Source: Cymodocea nodosa (Eukaryota > Streptophyta > Magnoliopsida > Alismatales > Cymodoceaceae). Taken from it: 64,000 bases of DNA. Location of the stretch: positions 19,289,501 to 19,353,500 of the forward strand of contig CM072339.1 of the NCBI GenBank assembly GCA_036874045.1, written 5' to 3'. Below, piece after piece: positions 23,048 through 36,451 of the stretch. The translations under genes were made by a program, and so were the position numbers. The notes under the pieces were generated by a model. It saw only the letters and a program-made list of their open reading frames with translations, was not told the origin of the DNA and made no database searches. Position 1 is the stretch's first letter. Every line of letters starts with the position of its first letter.

Positions 23048-24260
23048 TGTTTGTGTTTTTCCCACACTACATTAGAAAAATTTGGATTTGTTACTTCTGT
23101 TTTTACTTAGTTAATTTATCTTTATGCCTATTCTATCTTTTAGAAGTAAACAAACAACCTTTAATACAATTTAGATATTAATTCCAATTTGTACTTTAAC
23201 TGCAAGTGCATAGTGTCTATTATATCAGTGTGCAAGTACAAGTCAATCCCACAGGGAATTGCTAAAAAGTATAGAAATGTCAGTTTGTTAACAATCAAAT
23301 TTATATATTCAATAAGTTTTCCGTTGAATTACAGTTAACTCAACGGATAAAGTTCGTTGAGTTATGGCTAACTTAACGGACTAACCTCGTAGACTTAAGT
23401 TAACTCCACGAGCCTGTCTTTTCTTTTTAATACAGCTATTCACAAAGGAATTTGGCCAACCATTGGGCGATTCCACAGATTGTAAATAACATCAATTAAG
23501 CTCTTTAATGTTAGTAAACACTGGATTGATCATTAAGTAATATTAACATTCAGATAATTCAAACATTAACCATTAAAATCTTTAAGTCTTTTGAACGAAC
23601 CAATTTTAGTAAACTGTAAAACTAAAACAAACATAAAACAATCACAACACTGACAAAGATAACATTAATCACGATACAACACAAACAATACAACACTCAA
23701 ATACAACATACAAATATAGATAAATTATTTTTGATATTTTTGTTTTAATATGAACATGGAAACGGGCGAAAGGTGAAATGCAAAGTAATATCACTCGACA
23801 GTAAATACTTCCGACACTACTTGCAGCGCGATTACACCATTGAAAATTAAACCACTTACAATTCTGTCTCCTCTCCCTATAGAATCGTGAGTCCAGAATT
23901 GCAAGATAATCTTCTCTTCAGCATATAGGCATCAACTTGAAGCCAAGGCTAAAAGCTCTACGATCTCCTGAAATATGAGTCGGCGCTTAGTGAAAATGGC
24001 TTCCCTTCCCGCGACGCGATCACTCCTCACAATGGTTGTTAGGTACTGTGTTTGGCTCGGAATCGACTCGACATCAAGAAAGTATTCTCACAGACCTCCG
24101 ATGGTTGGTGATTATGGTGGATATGGTGGTGGTAACGATGGTAGGTATGATACTTTGGAGAATCGCCGATACCGTCTACAGAAAGCTCGATGCTCCTCCT
24201 CTGTATACATTGGTCGTCTATCGATCACACCCTTTTCTTCTTCTTCTTCTTTTTTTCTCT
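23048..24260 (-). repeat. Truncated 3' LTR of element B
   Basis: Holds the R/U5-like part with the GTTGAGTTA palindromes (23320-23420) and the conserved terminal 250 bp, but lacks the U3 repeats and TATA box. The break lies in a CTT-rich stretch at about 24236-24262. It differs from the 5' LTR at many positions, so the insertion is not recent, or the halves have different sources. Confidence 0.8.
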
Positions 24261-24417
24261 CGGTTTAACCGATACTATGTTTCGATCAGACCTAAAATTT
24301 TTTCCGAAAATTAATATACATATTTTTTATGTTCCGGTCATACCGATGGATCCAGTTAGTTGAACCGTAACGATTTTTATATTTTATATATATAAACATA
24401 AAAATTGATTTCTTACT

Positions 24418-25156
24418 AAGTAAAGCTTGAGTAATCTTGTACTCTGACTTCTTCTATAATTCCAAATGAGCTTTTTGGTGTCTTCAGAATAGGTCTAAGT
24501 TTTTGTCCATTTACTTTAAATATATTCTGATTTTTAGGATTTTCAATTTCAATAACTCCATAAGATAAATATTTCGAACTATATAAGGTCCTCGTCATCT
24601 AGATCTTAATTTTCCTAGATGGTTATGGAGTCTAGCCATATAAAGATATACTTCTTGTCCTATTTCAAAGTTTTTTGGAATAATTTTTCTATCATGCTAA
24701 AATTTAATTTTCTCTTTTTCTCTTACAGTCTTCGAATAAGCTTCATTTCAAAATTCTTCTAATTCAATTAGTTGCATTTTTCTATTTTTAGCAGCTTGAT
24801 TTAAATTAGTATTTAGAGTTTTTAATGCCTAATAAGCTTTATGTTCAATTTCAGCAGGTAAATGACAACTTTTTCCATATACTAGCCTAAAAGGTGACAT
24901 ACCTAAGCTTGTTTTATACGTAGTTCTATAAGCCCAAAGTGTATCTATCAATCTATTAGCCCAATCTGTTCTAGTAGGATTTACTACTTTTTCTAAGATT
25001 AACTTAATTTGTTTGTTTGCACTTTCTACTTGTCCACTTGTTTGCGGATGATATGATGCTGCAATTTTGTGGTTTACTCCATATTTCTTCATTAAGGCTT
25101 TAAAACTTCTATTACAGAAATGAGTTCCTCTATCACTGATAATAGCTTTAGGTATT
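24418..25156 (-). pseudogene. Integrase 3' half of element B
   Basis: Starts at the second catalytic Asp region (SDRGTHF) and continues through HPQTSGQVE, whose Glu is the third catalytic residue and is present here, unlike in element A. The C-terminal tail is recognisable to FGIIEEVRV near 24440. At least one stop follows HKAY (about 24826), and another lies near 24600. The Asp1 region, RNase H and RT are absent. Confidence 0.85.
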
Positions 25157-27323
25157 TATTTGGGATTTTCCAACACTACACTAGAAAAACTTGGATTTGT
25201 TACTTCTATTTTTACTTAGTTAATTTATCTTTATGCCTATTCTTTCTTTTAGAAGTAAACAAACAACCTTTAATACAATTTAGATATTAATTCCAATTTG
25301 TACTTTAACTGCAAGTGCACAGTGTCTATTGTATCAGTGTGCAAGTACAGGTCGATCTCACAGGGAATTGTTGACGAATTTAAGAAATGTTTGATTGTGA
25401 ACAATTCAAATTTATATTCAATAAGCACTCCGTAGAGTTACAGTTAACTCAACGGACTAAGTTCGTTGAGTTATGGCTAACTCAACGGACTATCCTCGTG
25501 GACTTAAGTTAACTCCACGAGCCTGTCTCTTCTTTATAATACTGCTATTTATAGAGGAATTCAGCCAACCATTGGGCGATTCCACAGATTGTAAATAACA
25601 TCAATTAAACTTTTTAATGCTAGTTAACATTGGATTTATCATTAAGCAATACTAACATTCAGATGATTGAAATAGTCACCATTAAAATCTTTAAGTTTTT
25701 TGTACGAACCAATTGTAGTAAACTGTAAAATTAAAACTAACATAAAACAATCATAAAACTGATACAGATAACATTAATCACGATACAACACAAACAATAC
25801 AACACTCAAATACAACATACAAACAAAGATAAATTGTTTTTGGTATTTTTGTTTTGATGTGAACATGGAAATGGGCGAAATGTGAAATGTAAAGTAATCT
25901 CACTTGACAGTAAATACTTTTGACACTACTTGCAATGCGATTACACCACTAAAAATTAAACCACTTACAATTCTGTCTCCTCTACTTATAGAATCGCGAG
26001 TCCAGAATTGCAAGATGATCTCCTCTTCAACATATAGGCATCAACCCGAAGCCAAGACTAAAAGCTTTACGATCTCTTGAAATATGAGTTGGCGCTTGGT
26101 GAAAATGTCTTCCCTTCCTGCGACACGATCACTCCTCACAGTGGTTGTCAAGCATTGTGTTTGGCTCGGAATCGACTCGACATCAAGAAAGTATTCTCAC
26201 ATACCTCCAATGGTTGGTGATTATGGTGGATATGGTGGTGGTAACGATGGTTGGTGTGATACTTCAGAGAATCGCCGATACTGTCTATAGAAAGCTTGAT
26301 GCTCCTCCTCTGTATACACTGGTCGTCCATCGATCACACTCTTTTCTTCTTTTCTTTTATATTTCTTCAGTAGTAACTGCTTCTACTTGAATGGTCTGTT
26401 GGATTTCCTTCATTCATATCAACGACGATGATTTCTTCTCCCTACGCAATACATGCAATCGTGGTTTTTCTTCCAACTGTCCTGTTTCTGCAACCGCTAC
26501 AGTGGCATATTAGAAAATAAATAGTCCGTGGAGTTACAGATAACTCAACGGACTTTCTTCGTTGATTTAACTATAAAACATGTGCAAAAATTTAACTATC
26601 CGATGCTTAGGTGCATTTCAGATACTTATAAACTTAACTATCCGATGCTCAGATGCATTTCAGATACTTATAGCTAACTCACTGATATATAACTTAAGTA
26701 AATCTACCAAATCTCGGCACGTGTCAGTAGCAGTTTAATAATAAAATACCTATTTCGGAGAGTTACAGGTCTAACTATCCGATGCTCAGGTGCATTTCAG
26801 ATAGTTATAACTAACTCACCGAAAATCCACTTAAGTCACTTTACCAGAACATGACACATGTCCATAGCTATTTTATAAATAAAAAGAGATTTTGGAGGGT
26901 TACACATATAACTGTCTGATGCCCAGCTGTAATTTCGGATAGTTAGAGATAACTCACCAAAAGTTCACTTAAGTCATGCATTATGGTTTCGACATGTGTA
27001 CTTCTGGAAATAATAAAATATTCTTTCAAAACATAACTGTTCAGCAATATAAACATAACTATCCGACATATTCGGTCTGTTAAACATAACTGTACGAAAT
27101 ATCAGAAAATTCAGATACTTAAGAATTTCACAGCCTGCAACTTAACGACAATTCAGAAATGTACTAAATTGACATTAATTCCCCAAAATTAAGTAGATTA
27201 TTCAATTAAAGCATATAACAGTGCAATTATAACATAATGACTTAATTCTCATATGATAAGCTAAATATTATGCAATTAACCATCATTTAACCGTTAATAA
27301 TATGCACTTTTTCATTCTAAACA
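25157..27323 (-). repeat. 5' LTR of element B (2167 bp)
   Basis: On the minus strand it starts TGTTTAGAATG at 27323 and runs to 25157, where it joins integrase sequence with no primer-binding site. Its last bases read AAATA rather than AAACA, so the terminal CA is altered or was lost in the deletion. The U3 palindromes are at 26585-26960 and the TATA box at 26354-26361. Confidence 0.85.
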
Positions 27324-27328
27324 AGTTG

Positions 27329-30300
27329 TAAAAAATAACATTTTGTTAATTCATTTAATGAAAAATTATGATCGAGAAAGTTCATTTTGTAAGAATTTTT
27401 TGAAAGATTTAGAATCAATGATTCAAGAAAAAAATATAAAGGAGAATGTGTATAATTCAAATTTTGAATTTGAATTTAAAATTAAAATAGAAAACGTAAA
27501 GAGTGGATGTTGATCAAGTCATGGATAAACATAAGAGAAATGCATATATTGAAAATTGATTATTTAAGGCATATAGTTTTCATTGATTAATACACATCTC
27601 TTAGAGTACACACTTCTCTTAGATAAGAAAAAACACGAAAAGGAAGAGGAGATTCAGCAATTTCGATGAATATCAAAAAGTCAAGAAGTTAGTCATTAAA
27701 GAGTTGTAGAAAAAGAGAAGAAAATAAAATTCGCAAACAGAGAGAAAAATTTTAAATTTTACTTTTTAGTTTTCTCTATTTATAAATTAGAGTGAATTGA
27801 TTTAAGTGTATTTTAATCATGATATTCTTTCACTTAGAATTCTAGAGGATTATTGAATTGTAATTTGTGATTAAAACTTTGTAAATAAAATATTTGAATA
27901 AAGATTTTATAGATTGTTTATATTAAATTTTTAATTATTGATTAAATTTTTGAAAAACACAATTTACCCCTCCTTTTGTATAGCATTCGATCTTTTTTAA
28001 ATAGATATGAGCCTATTTCATAAGAGAGTACTTAGTTTTTCACCTTAAAGAATTTTTTTTCCTTGGATCAGACTTGTTTTTCAACCTTGATATGTAAGGT
28101 CATTTGCTATTAATTTCTTATATGGAGAAGAAATAACCATGTAATATATTTCTTTTTTGTTAAATAGTGTTTCAAAATGTTCTATGAAATTAAGTCTCTT
28201 TAATAAGTCTTCTAGATTTATCTTGATTCCCATTGATCATCAAGCAATTATATTTTTTAGTTTTCTTTGAATTTGTTATCTTATGGAAAAGGAGCATGAT
28301 GTCTTCTCAACCATTGGATATTGGGTTGATGCTTCAATAAAATTTCTCAGCTAAAATCGATAACATAATGCTTTTTTAAAAATTAAGCTCTATTTTGCAA
28401 GTCAATCTCTTGAATTTTATTATTCTTCTCTTGATTTGTTCAATTTTTTATTTTTTTAGTAGAATTTCCCATCGACCATTGAAGGGTTCAACAATTTATC
28501 CAATTTTTTGAATTAGGATGTATGAGAATAAATAAATACAAATATATATAGACACATACATAAATATATTTAATATTTAATGTGTAGGTGAAAGTACAAT
28601 TATATATATATATATATATTATTAGGATATGTGTTTAAGCTTTAAAAGAGCCACAACTACTACTTACATGCTTTGACTAAGACTACCAAGTTGGAGGTAC
28701 CACGAGGAGTTGAACATGCAACCTTAAGGATCCTAATGACCTTGTACACTAATTCAATTAGAGTACCACCAAAGGTGAAAGTAACACGAGGATTTCTTGA
28801 GAGATCATCTATTTTGATACTATTCCCACCCAAACATGCTTAACCATAGAGCTCCCATGGGATTGAGTGTTTGATGGTAGATGTGATCACACCCAAGTAC
28901 AAATTTATATTTGGACATATCATTTTCCAAAGTTTAAAAACTCTCTTTATTTGTGATTATTTTGTAGAGATATCTAACAGGTCATGCTTGGTTGGCACAA
29001 ACTTAAAAATTTTCTATCTTAAACATTGTTTGCATAAAGTCAAGTCATGTTGAGCATCACTTGAAATGACCTAATTCACACAAGACTATGCCATTAATTA
29101 ATATAGTTTGACTGGATTGGCACACATAAGTTAAACCATTAGATGATGATTGGTGCATGATGACTAATACGCGATAATCAATATATGAGTACAAACAAAT
29201 GAAGTAAGGAGAGAGTAAGAGTAGGAGGAGGGTTTGTACATGAGAAAAAAATGAGAAAAAAAAGTAAGGAAAAGTGAATATGAAATTTCCAATGTATGTG
29301 TAGATTGAAAAGTGACAAAAAGAATCTATTACTTTCCCTCATATAAAATCTTAAAGCTTTTCAATGAAAGTCTCAAAACGCACCTACCTTTCCATCCTCC
29401 GATCCTCTAAAAGTAGCGGAAAGATCGAACACCAGCATAGTGAGCTCATCCTCCTCTCGACTTCATCAATCTCCTCCAAAAAACCTAAGCATCAGCATAA
29501 CAAGCTTGTCCTTCTTTCAACTTCATTGATCTCCCTCGAAAAACTCGAGCACCAACATAATGAGCTCGTCCTCCACGTCGATCTCCTTCGAAAAACCTAA
29601 GCACCAATATAGTGTGCTCGTCCTCCTCTTGTCGTGGTCGATCTCTTTCAAAAAACCTTTCTCCGAAAAGCCCTCCGTCTCAGTCTTGAGATCTATGCTG
29701 AAAAGCATTTGTTCTGATCTACTTTGAAAAGCTCTCATCGATCGAAGTCTCATCTACTCGCTTATGTTCTAATCTCGTCTGAGGAAAGTTCATTTTTCTA
29801 GTTTCTTTATTTGTATTATGTGGAAATGCTTCTCTATTTCTAATGATATTACTAAAATTTGTGGGAATATGATATATCAATGAGTTGAACTCATTTATGG
29901 GATAAGGATTGGAGAGTATTTTATTGAAACAAGCATTAGTGAAGCTTGAAGAAAATAATAATAATTGTTCAGTGGAGAAAATATGTTTAACCGTGCTTAA
30001 CTGTGCCATAACTATGCTAGGAATTGGAAGTATAGTGGCCACATTAGGATTTTTAGGGACATACTTTTTGGAAAAATGATTAAAAAACCATACTTTATAG
30101 TGACCATTGTAGGATGTTAATGAAGCTTTATTATAATAAGATTAAGATACCACTTACAAATCACAATTGCAACAATCCATACTGTAATTAACACATCTGT
30201 GATAATACTTCAATCATAGGTATATACTTTTTTAGAAAAAGATTCAGGAAATGCTTAATTGAATGTATATGAGTATAGTATGCCCCTGATATGGTACAAA

Positions 30301-31450
30301 TAGTCCACTTCCTTTCGTTCAATAATGTTTCGCTCGTGCATGATGTTGTTAATATTGGAGTTGCCAAATATTTACTTTTACATGATATTGTGTATATTTC
30401 TAGTCTTATCATTTGACATGTTGCATGATATTGGAATAACATGTTAATATTGTCATATTGGCTTCTAATTTAGTAGTTATTTATTTGACCAGTGGGACAG
30501 TAGATCAAACAACCACTGATTGAGACTACTAAATATTTTTTTCCTTGGAATGATATGTTAATATTGTCATATTTGCTTTTACATGATATTGTCTATTGAT
30601 TTGGCATGTTGCATGATTTGATTGTGCCTACATGTTTTATATTATCCATTTGAAGAAGATGAGATTAACATAGAGAAAATCTATCAATTCCAATCTAAAA
30701 AACACTAATGTAAAGACAACATTATATGCTACATTTGGCATTTAGTTCAAGATGTAGCAACACCTGACGTTAATGGAACACGATAAAGAACTATATATTG
30801 CTACTAGTGTTGTATTTTATTTAGTTTTCGATGCTTAAATTTTAGTGAAAATGATTTGATGATTAGAATCTAAACCTATGGAGAAAATAAAGTTGATTTA
30901 ACTTAGAATGTCATAGTTTTTGTAACACACTTTTTTGACTATGGACAAAAGTTGAGTATGCTCGTGAATAGCAGTTGGATCATCCATAGGTACCATGATT
31001 TTTGAGAATAAAAGCATTATGTTATTATGATGTTACATTAATTATGTTCAGTAACTCTCCTACACCATGCACTTTTCAACATATTTATAAGGAAAACATG
31101 TCTTATCGTGTTTGTTTTGATTACTGTAAAATAGAATCATATCTGGTGATTGGTTTTTGATTTGTCATGTTGTTCTATAAGTTGAATATAAAAAGTTATA
31201 CCTCATTGCTGCCTAACAGTCATTGTAACTTGTAATATCTTGTTAGTGATTATATATTCAATTACGAATTGAAGATGATCTATTTAGATTATATTCCTTC
31301 TTATAGTTGTTCGTCTAAAAGTCCATTCTTGTTGAGATGTATTGTAGGATTTTATTGTATAATGTTTTAAAATATTTATAAGATACATGTTGTTTTAAAA
31401 TATGTATTTTGTTATCTTATTTTTTCTTGTATGACATTAGAATAAGTGGT
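27329..31450. other. Intergenic AT-rich DNA, target region of element B
   Basis: No supported gene. 27950-27985 (AAACACAATTTACCCCTCC) resembles the 3' end of many plant copia LTRs, a weak hint of an older element at 27330-27990. An (AT)n run is at 28600-28619. A minisatellite is at 29430-29665. A short frame near 29906-30078 has one hydrophobic stretch but no start codon upstream of it. Confidence 0.5.
29430..29665 (+). repeat. 60-bp minisatellite, four units
   Basis: Units start with ACCAGCATAGTGAGCTC-like sequence at 29431, 29491, 29551 and 29603, so the periods are 60, 60 and 52 bp. Because 60 is a multiple of three, one frame (29364-29600) reads as a 20-residue repeat built around HQHNELVLL. 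No other gene feature supports translation. Confidence 0.65.
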
Positions 31451-31459
31451 TAGTCAACC

Positions 31460-32385
31460 ATGTCTACTACCAATACTAGAAAGAGTGGAGAATGAAGTTA
31501 CACAAGTTGGAGTGCAGTAGGTGATAAACTTATTTTAAATATTTTGTATGAGAAACTAAATGAAGGAAATTGTAGGTTTGTTGATGGAAAAATAAGAGTT
31601 AATACTTGAGATAAAGTTATTAAAAAATATAACTAAAAGTTAGGATGTAACATTATAAGAAAAAATATATACAGTCACATGAAGACTTGATGATTTATAT
31701 ATAAAAATTACAAAAATATTTCAAGTCAAAGTGGATGAGTTTGAGACTATATAAATGGGTATATTGATATACTTAAAGAAATATAGAAAGAATTTGTTGA
31801 AGATAAAAAATTATACTCATTTTTATTTATTTATTATATAACATTAATTTGGCACATTCATCTATTCAATTGTAGAAACATCTTGATTGTAAGTAATGTA
31901 AATGGAAACATTGTCTTGTTTGCGAGTAACTTCAAATAATTTTTGAAAATACCATAACATCAAGTTCTCAAGCAAAGTATCTTGAGGAATGTACACAACT
32001 TGAAGAAGAATATACAAATGTCACTTTAAATAATGACGATAATGATATGATCCTAATGAAGTTCTAATTGAAGACACTCCTCAAATGCAGGTAAATTCCC
32101 TATTAACAAATACATCTAAAGTAAATGTGCCTAAGAATGGCAAGTAACCTAAACCACATGCAAAATCATAAGAGATAATGTTTAATGTAGTTTAAGACAT
32201 GATATGTGCATTTAGAGAATATTTTGAAAGAGGTGATCATAGTGACATACATAGGTTAAAAATAATGGATGAATTATATAAAGTTGAAAAAGAAAGGTTG
32301 CATATGCAACATATATCATCAAGGAAAATTGAAGATGAGATGAATATATTATTTTCATTATCTAAGCTTACTGCTTGTGAGTAAT
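31460..32385 (+). pseudogene. Possible MYB/SANT-like ORF of a PIF/Harbinger element, decayed
   Basis: From the ATG at about 31460 the frame reads a Trp-containing helix, a GN-rich turn, and then RKNIYSHMKTW-like sequence. That order recalls the MYB/SANT-like DNA-binding protein (ORF1) of Harbinger transposons. Several stops interrupt it. A 61-codon charged helical frame (32199-32384) could be its C-terminus. A Harbinger transposase fragment lies downstream at 39110 on the same strand, with two LTRs inserted between. The similarity is weak. Confidence 0.3.
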
Positions 32386-32539
32386 TAAAAGCAACCAAAT
32401 TGTTACAGATTGCAGAAATGTAGAAATACCAAATGAAAAGAAAATAGCATGGTTGAAGTTTTATTTAAGTTGATGTAAAGAACTTGTTAGTAGATGGGTA
32501 ATTAAAATATTATGTTAATATTTTGAAGAGTTATTGATG

Positions 32540-32640
32540 TTTCTATATGTTATGTTGTTATATGTTATGTGATAAATCCTTATGTTGTTATATGTAATGT
32601 GACAAATTCTTATGTTGGCGTATGATATGATTGAAAAGAC
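32540..32640 (+). repeat. 28-30 bp repeats (GATAAATCCTTATGTTG type)
   Basis: Two to three units of GATAAAT(C/T)CTTATGTTGTTATATG. The same family, in better order, is at 36217-36330 on the other side of the solo LTR. Confidence 0.5.
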
Positions 32641-33479
32641 CTCTATATTTTGATAATGTAAAAATTTAAGCAAGAAATTTATGTATTTCATAGGTATAGA
32701 AGAAGAATTGAAGATAGGATAAGCTACCACACTAAAATCAAATTATACAGTAGCAAGTTGGAAGACATACAAGCTAAGATAGAAAGATATAAGGTTAAGA
32801 AATCGATAAGTAGTAGAATATTCGACAACTTATAAAGTAATCATCCATCTCTAAGAAGAATTGTAGTAGAACATTATAAAATGAAAGTTCAACGAGTGAA
32901 CAAGAATCTCAACAGGTTATAAGATAACTATTTGAGTTTATGATGATTGTAGAAAAGAAAACTCATAAAGTTATCATAACCCTAGGACTTTTTAAGTGTC
33001 TCATGTATAATCAAATTAAGTTATCACGTGATAGAAAAGAAAATAATTAAAGGGTGCTCGATGAGCTATTACAGAAGTTACTGGATATTAATTGAATATT
33101 TAGTTAGTTATGCTACAAGCATTTGATCCAGGTGTAGAAAATAAATAACTTGCTGAAGTACTAAGAATCCTAGGTTGTGTATTTGACAAGATGTATAGGG
33201 CTTGAATGATATAAGGACCGGAGAATTATTCATAGAAGCAATCGAATCTCAATAGGATATTTAATGACTTATCAGTTAAGTATTTGACTAGGGAAAGAAG
33301 ATAGAGGAAGATAGGTAAAGCATTAAAATATGAACGTTGACAAACTTGGTAACTTATTGGAACAACTAATTGAGTAAGATATGCTTATCGTTAAGATAGA
33401 GAATTGCCTATCAAGAGAACTAGCAAAATACTTAACAACAATAACATTCCATATCTAGGTTTGTCACATCAAGAAGTAT

Positions 33480-35617
33480 TGTTTGGGTTTTCCCAGCACT
33501 ACATTAGAAAAACTTGGATTTGTTACTTCTGTTTTACTTAGTTAATTTATCTTTATGCCTATTCTTACTTTTAGAAGTAAACAAACAACCTTTAATACAA
33601 TTTAGATATTAATTCCAATTTGTACTTTAACTGCAAGTGCACAGTGTCTATTGTATCAGTGTGCAAGTACAGGTTGATTTCACAAGGAATTGCTGATGAA
33701 TTTAAGAACTGTTTGATTGTGAACAATTCAAATTTATATTCAATAAGCACTCTGCTAACTCAACGGACTATCCTTGTGGACTTAAGTTAACTCCACGAGT
33801 CTGTCTTTTCTTTATACTATTGCTATTTACAAAGGAATTCGGCCAACCATTGGGCGATTCCACAGATTGTAAATAACATTAATTAAGCTTTTTAATACTA
33901 GTTAACATTGGATTTATCATTAAGCAATACTAACATTTAGATGATTCAAACAATAACCATTAAAATCTTTAAGTCTTTTGTACGAACCAATTTCAATAAA
34001 CTGTAAAATTAAAACTAACATAAAACAATCACAAAACTGATACAGATAACATTAATCACGATACAACACAAATAATACAACACTCAAATACAATATACAA
34101 ACAAAGATAAATTATTTTTGGTATTTTTGTTTTGATGTGAACATGGAAATGTGCGAAATGTGAAATGTAAAGTAATCTTACTTAATAGTAAACACTTCCG
34201 ACACTACTTGTAATACGATTACACCACTGAAAATTAAACCATTTACAATTTTGTCTCCTCTCCCTATAGAATCGCGAGTCTAGAACTGCAAGATGATCTC
34301 CTCTTCAGCATATAGGCATCAACCCGAAGCCAAGGCTAAAAGCTTTACAATCTCTTGAAATATGAGTCGGCACTTGGTGAAAATGGATTCCCTTCCCGCG
34401 ACGTGATCACTTCTCACAGTGGTTGTCAAGCACTGTGTTTGGCTCGAAATCGACCCGACGTCAGGCAAGTATCCTCACAGACCTCTGATGGTTGATGATT
34501 ATGGTGGTGATGATGGTGGTTGGTATGGCACTTCAGAGAATTGCGACGCTCATCCTCCTCTGCACACACTGTTCGTCCATCGATCACACATCGATCACAC
34601 CCTCTCTTTTTTTTCTTATTTTCTTTTATATTTCTTCAGTAGTAACTGCTTATGCTTGAATGATCAGTTGGATTTCCTTCATTCATATTAACGGTGATGC
34701 TTCCTTCTCCTGCGCGATACGTACAAACGTGGTTTTTCCTTCCAACTGTCTTGTTTTTGCAACCGCTACAGTGGCATATTAGAAAATATATAGTCCGTGG
34801 AGTTACAGATAACTCAACGGACTTTCTTCGTTGATTTAACTATAAAACACGTGCATAAATTTAACTATCCGATGCTTAGGTGCATTTCGGATACTTATAA
34901 ACTTAACTATCCGATGCTTAGATGTATTTCGGATAGTTACAGATAACTCACCGATACATAACTTAAGTAAATCTATCAGATCTCGACACGTGTCAACAGT
35001 AGTTTTAATTATAAAATAACATTTCGGAGAGTTATAGGTCTAACTATCCGATGCTCAGATGCATTTCGGATAGTTACAGCTAACTCACCGAAAATCCACT
35101 TGAGTCACTTACCCAGAACATGACACGTGTCCTCAACTATTTTATAAATAAAAAGAGATTTCGGAGAGTTACAGGGATAACTATCTGATGCCTAGTTGCA
35201 ATTTTGGATAGTTATAGATAACTCACTAAAAGTTCACTTAAGTCATTCATTCTGGTTTTGACATGTGTACATCTGGAAATAATAAAATATTCTTTCAAAA
35301 CATAACTATTCGGCAATTTAAACATAACTATTCGATACATATTCAGTCTGCTAAACATAATTGTCCGAATTTGTTCAGTATGTTAAACATAACTGTCCGA
35401 AATATCAGAAAATTCGGATACTTAAGAATTTCATAGCCTACAACTTACCGATAGTTCATAAATTAACATTAATTCTCCAAAATTAAGCAAATTCTTCAAT
35501 TAAAGCATATAACAGTGTAATTATAACATAATGGCTTAATTCTCATATGATAAGCTAAATATTATGCAATTAACCATCATTTAACCGTTAATAATATACA
35601 CTTTTTCATTCTAAACA
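33480..35617 (-). mobile_element. Solo LTR of the A/B family, TSD AGTAT
   Basis: 2138 bp from TGTTTGGGTTTTCCC (33480) to CATTCTAAACA (35617), flanked by AGTAT at 33475-33479 and 35618-35622. No internal sequence is present, so it arose by recombination between the two LTRs of a complete insertion. U3 palindromes and ACACGTGT boxes are at 34860-35130, the TATA box at 34623-34630 (minus). Confidence 0.93.
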
Positions 35618-35622
35618 AGTAT

Positions 35623-36446
35623 GATTGAAGGTTTTGGTTTGATTGGAGAACAAATCTAATCGTTAACACAAGCAAGTATAAAACAATGTAAATGATACTT
35701 TAGAATTAGAGAGAATATACAATAGATATTATTTATAGTTTTGAAAAGAGCAATACAAAAAAAACAAGAGAGCACCTAAGGCAAATCATTTATAGATACA
35801 AAAGATTGCTCAATCTTCAAACATCAATGAGTAAACTAGAAGATTAGATACAAAGCTCTCACTATGCTTTCATTGCAACAAAGAAAAGTCAAGCTATTAG
35901 TTAAAAGTTTTGACTTGAAAATTTCAAATTGCTATAGGTTAGAGTTTCAATTAAAAAACTCATGTATGGTGGGTTCTTACTTTGACCTTAAAGTAAGTGT
36001 TGTAAGTGAAATAGATAATGAAATTCAAGTGAAGTTTAAGGGTGGACTAGTAGTTAGGGGTGAACTACTTAAAACTCCTTATGTTCTCCTATCTTGTGTT
36101 ATTTTCATTATTGAATTAACTCACACATACAAATAAGATAAAATTTTGTAGATATATTAAAATTAACCATGACTTATCATTCACCCCCTCTAGTGAGTTG
36201 ATACAATCCTAATAATGATAAACTCTTATATTGATGTTTAATATGATAAATTTTTATATTGTTGGTTGATATGATAAACTCTTATGTTGATGTTTGATAT
36301 GATAAACTTTTATGTTGTTAATTTAATGTGATAATGTTATTTTTATAGGTTATGATAAACTCTTAGTAATTAAGTATTTTACGTGATGATGTTTTTATTG
36401 GTAATATTCTTTGTAAATGAATTTAGAGGAAAGCAACCACCAATTG
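35623..36446. other. Unassigned DNA between the two solo LTRs
   Basis: A 90-codon frame at 35864-36136 has no recognisable domain. TCACCCCCTC near 36180 recalls a copia LTR end but is unsupported otherwise. Probably part of the older Harbinger-containing locus. Confidence 0.4.
36217..36330 (+). repeat. 28-bp minisatellite, four units
   Basis: GATAAA(C/T)T units begin at 36217, 36245, 36273 and 36301, an exact 28-bp spacing. Related to the repeats at 32540-32640. Confidence 0.7.
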
Positions 36447-36451
36447 AGGTT

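Larger units (their letters stand above)
23048..27323 (-). mobile_element. Internally deleted Athila-type element (element B) with TSD AGTTG
   Basis: Bounded by AGTTG at 23043-23047 and 27324-27328. Read on the minus strand: a full 5' LTR (27323-25157), then directly an integrase fragment (25156-24418) and its 3' spacer (to about 24262), then only the 3' portion of the second LTR (about 24260-23048). Two large deletions are implied. One removes everything from the primer site to the middle of integrase; the other runs from the post-pol spacer into the middle of the 3' LTR, at an A-rich (TTC-rich on plus) microhomology. The TSD shows this is one insertion, not a chance juxtaposition. Confidence 0.9.

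Noticed and set aside
23975..24314. Two overlapping plus-strand frames at the inner end of the truncated LTR
   Set aside because: They lie in LTR sequence, antisense to the element; treated as a repeat property rather than genes.
29906..30078. Short frame with a hydrophobic stretch (LGIGSIVATLGFLGTYF)
   Set aside because: No start codon ahead of the coherent part, an upstream in-frame stop, and no splice or family support.
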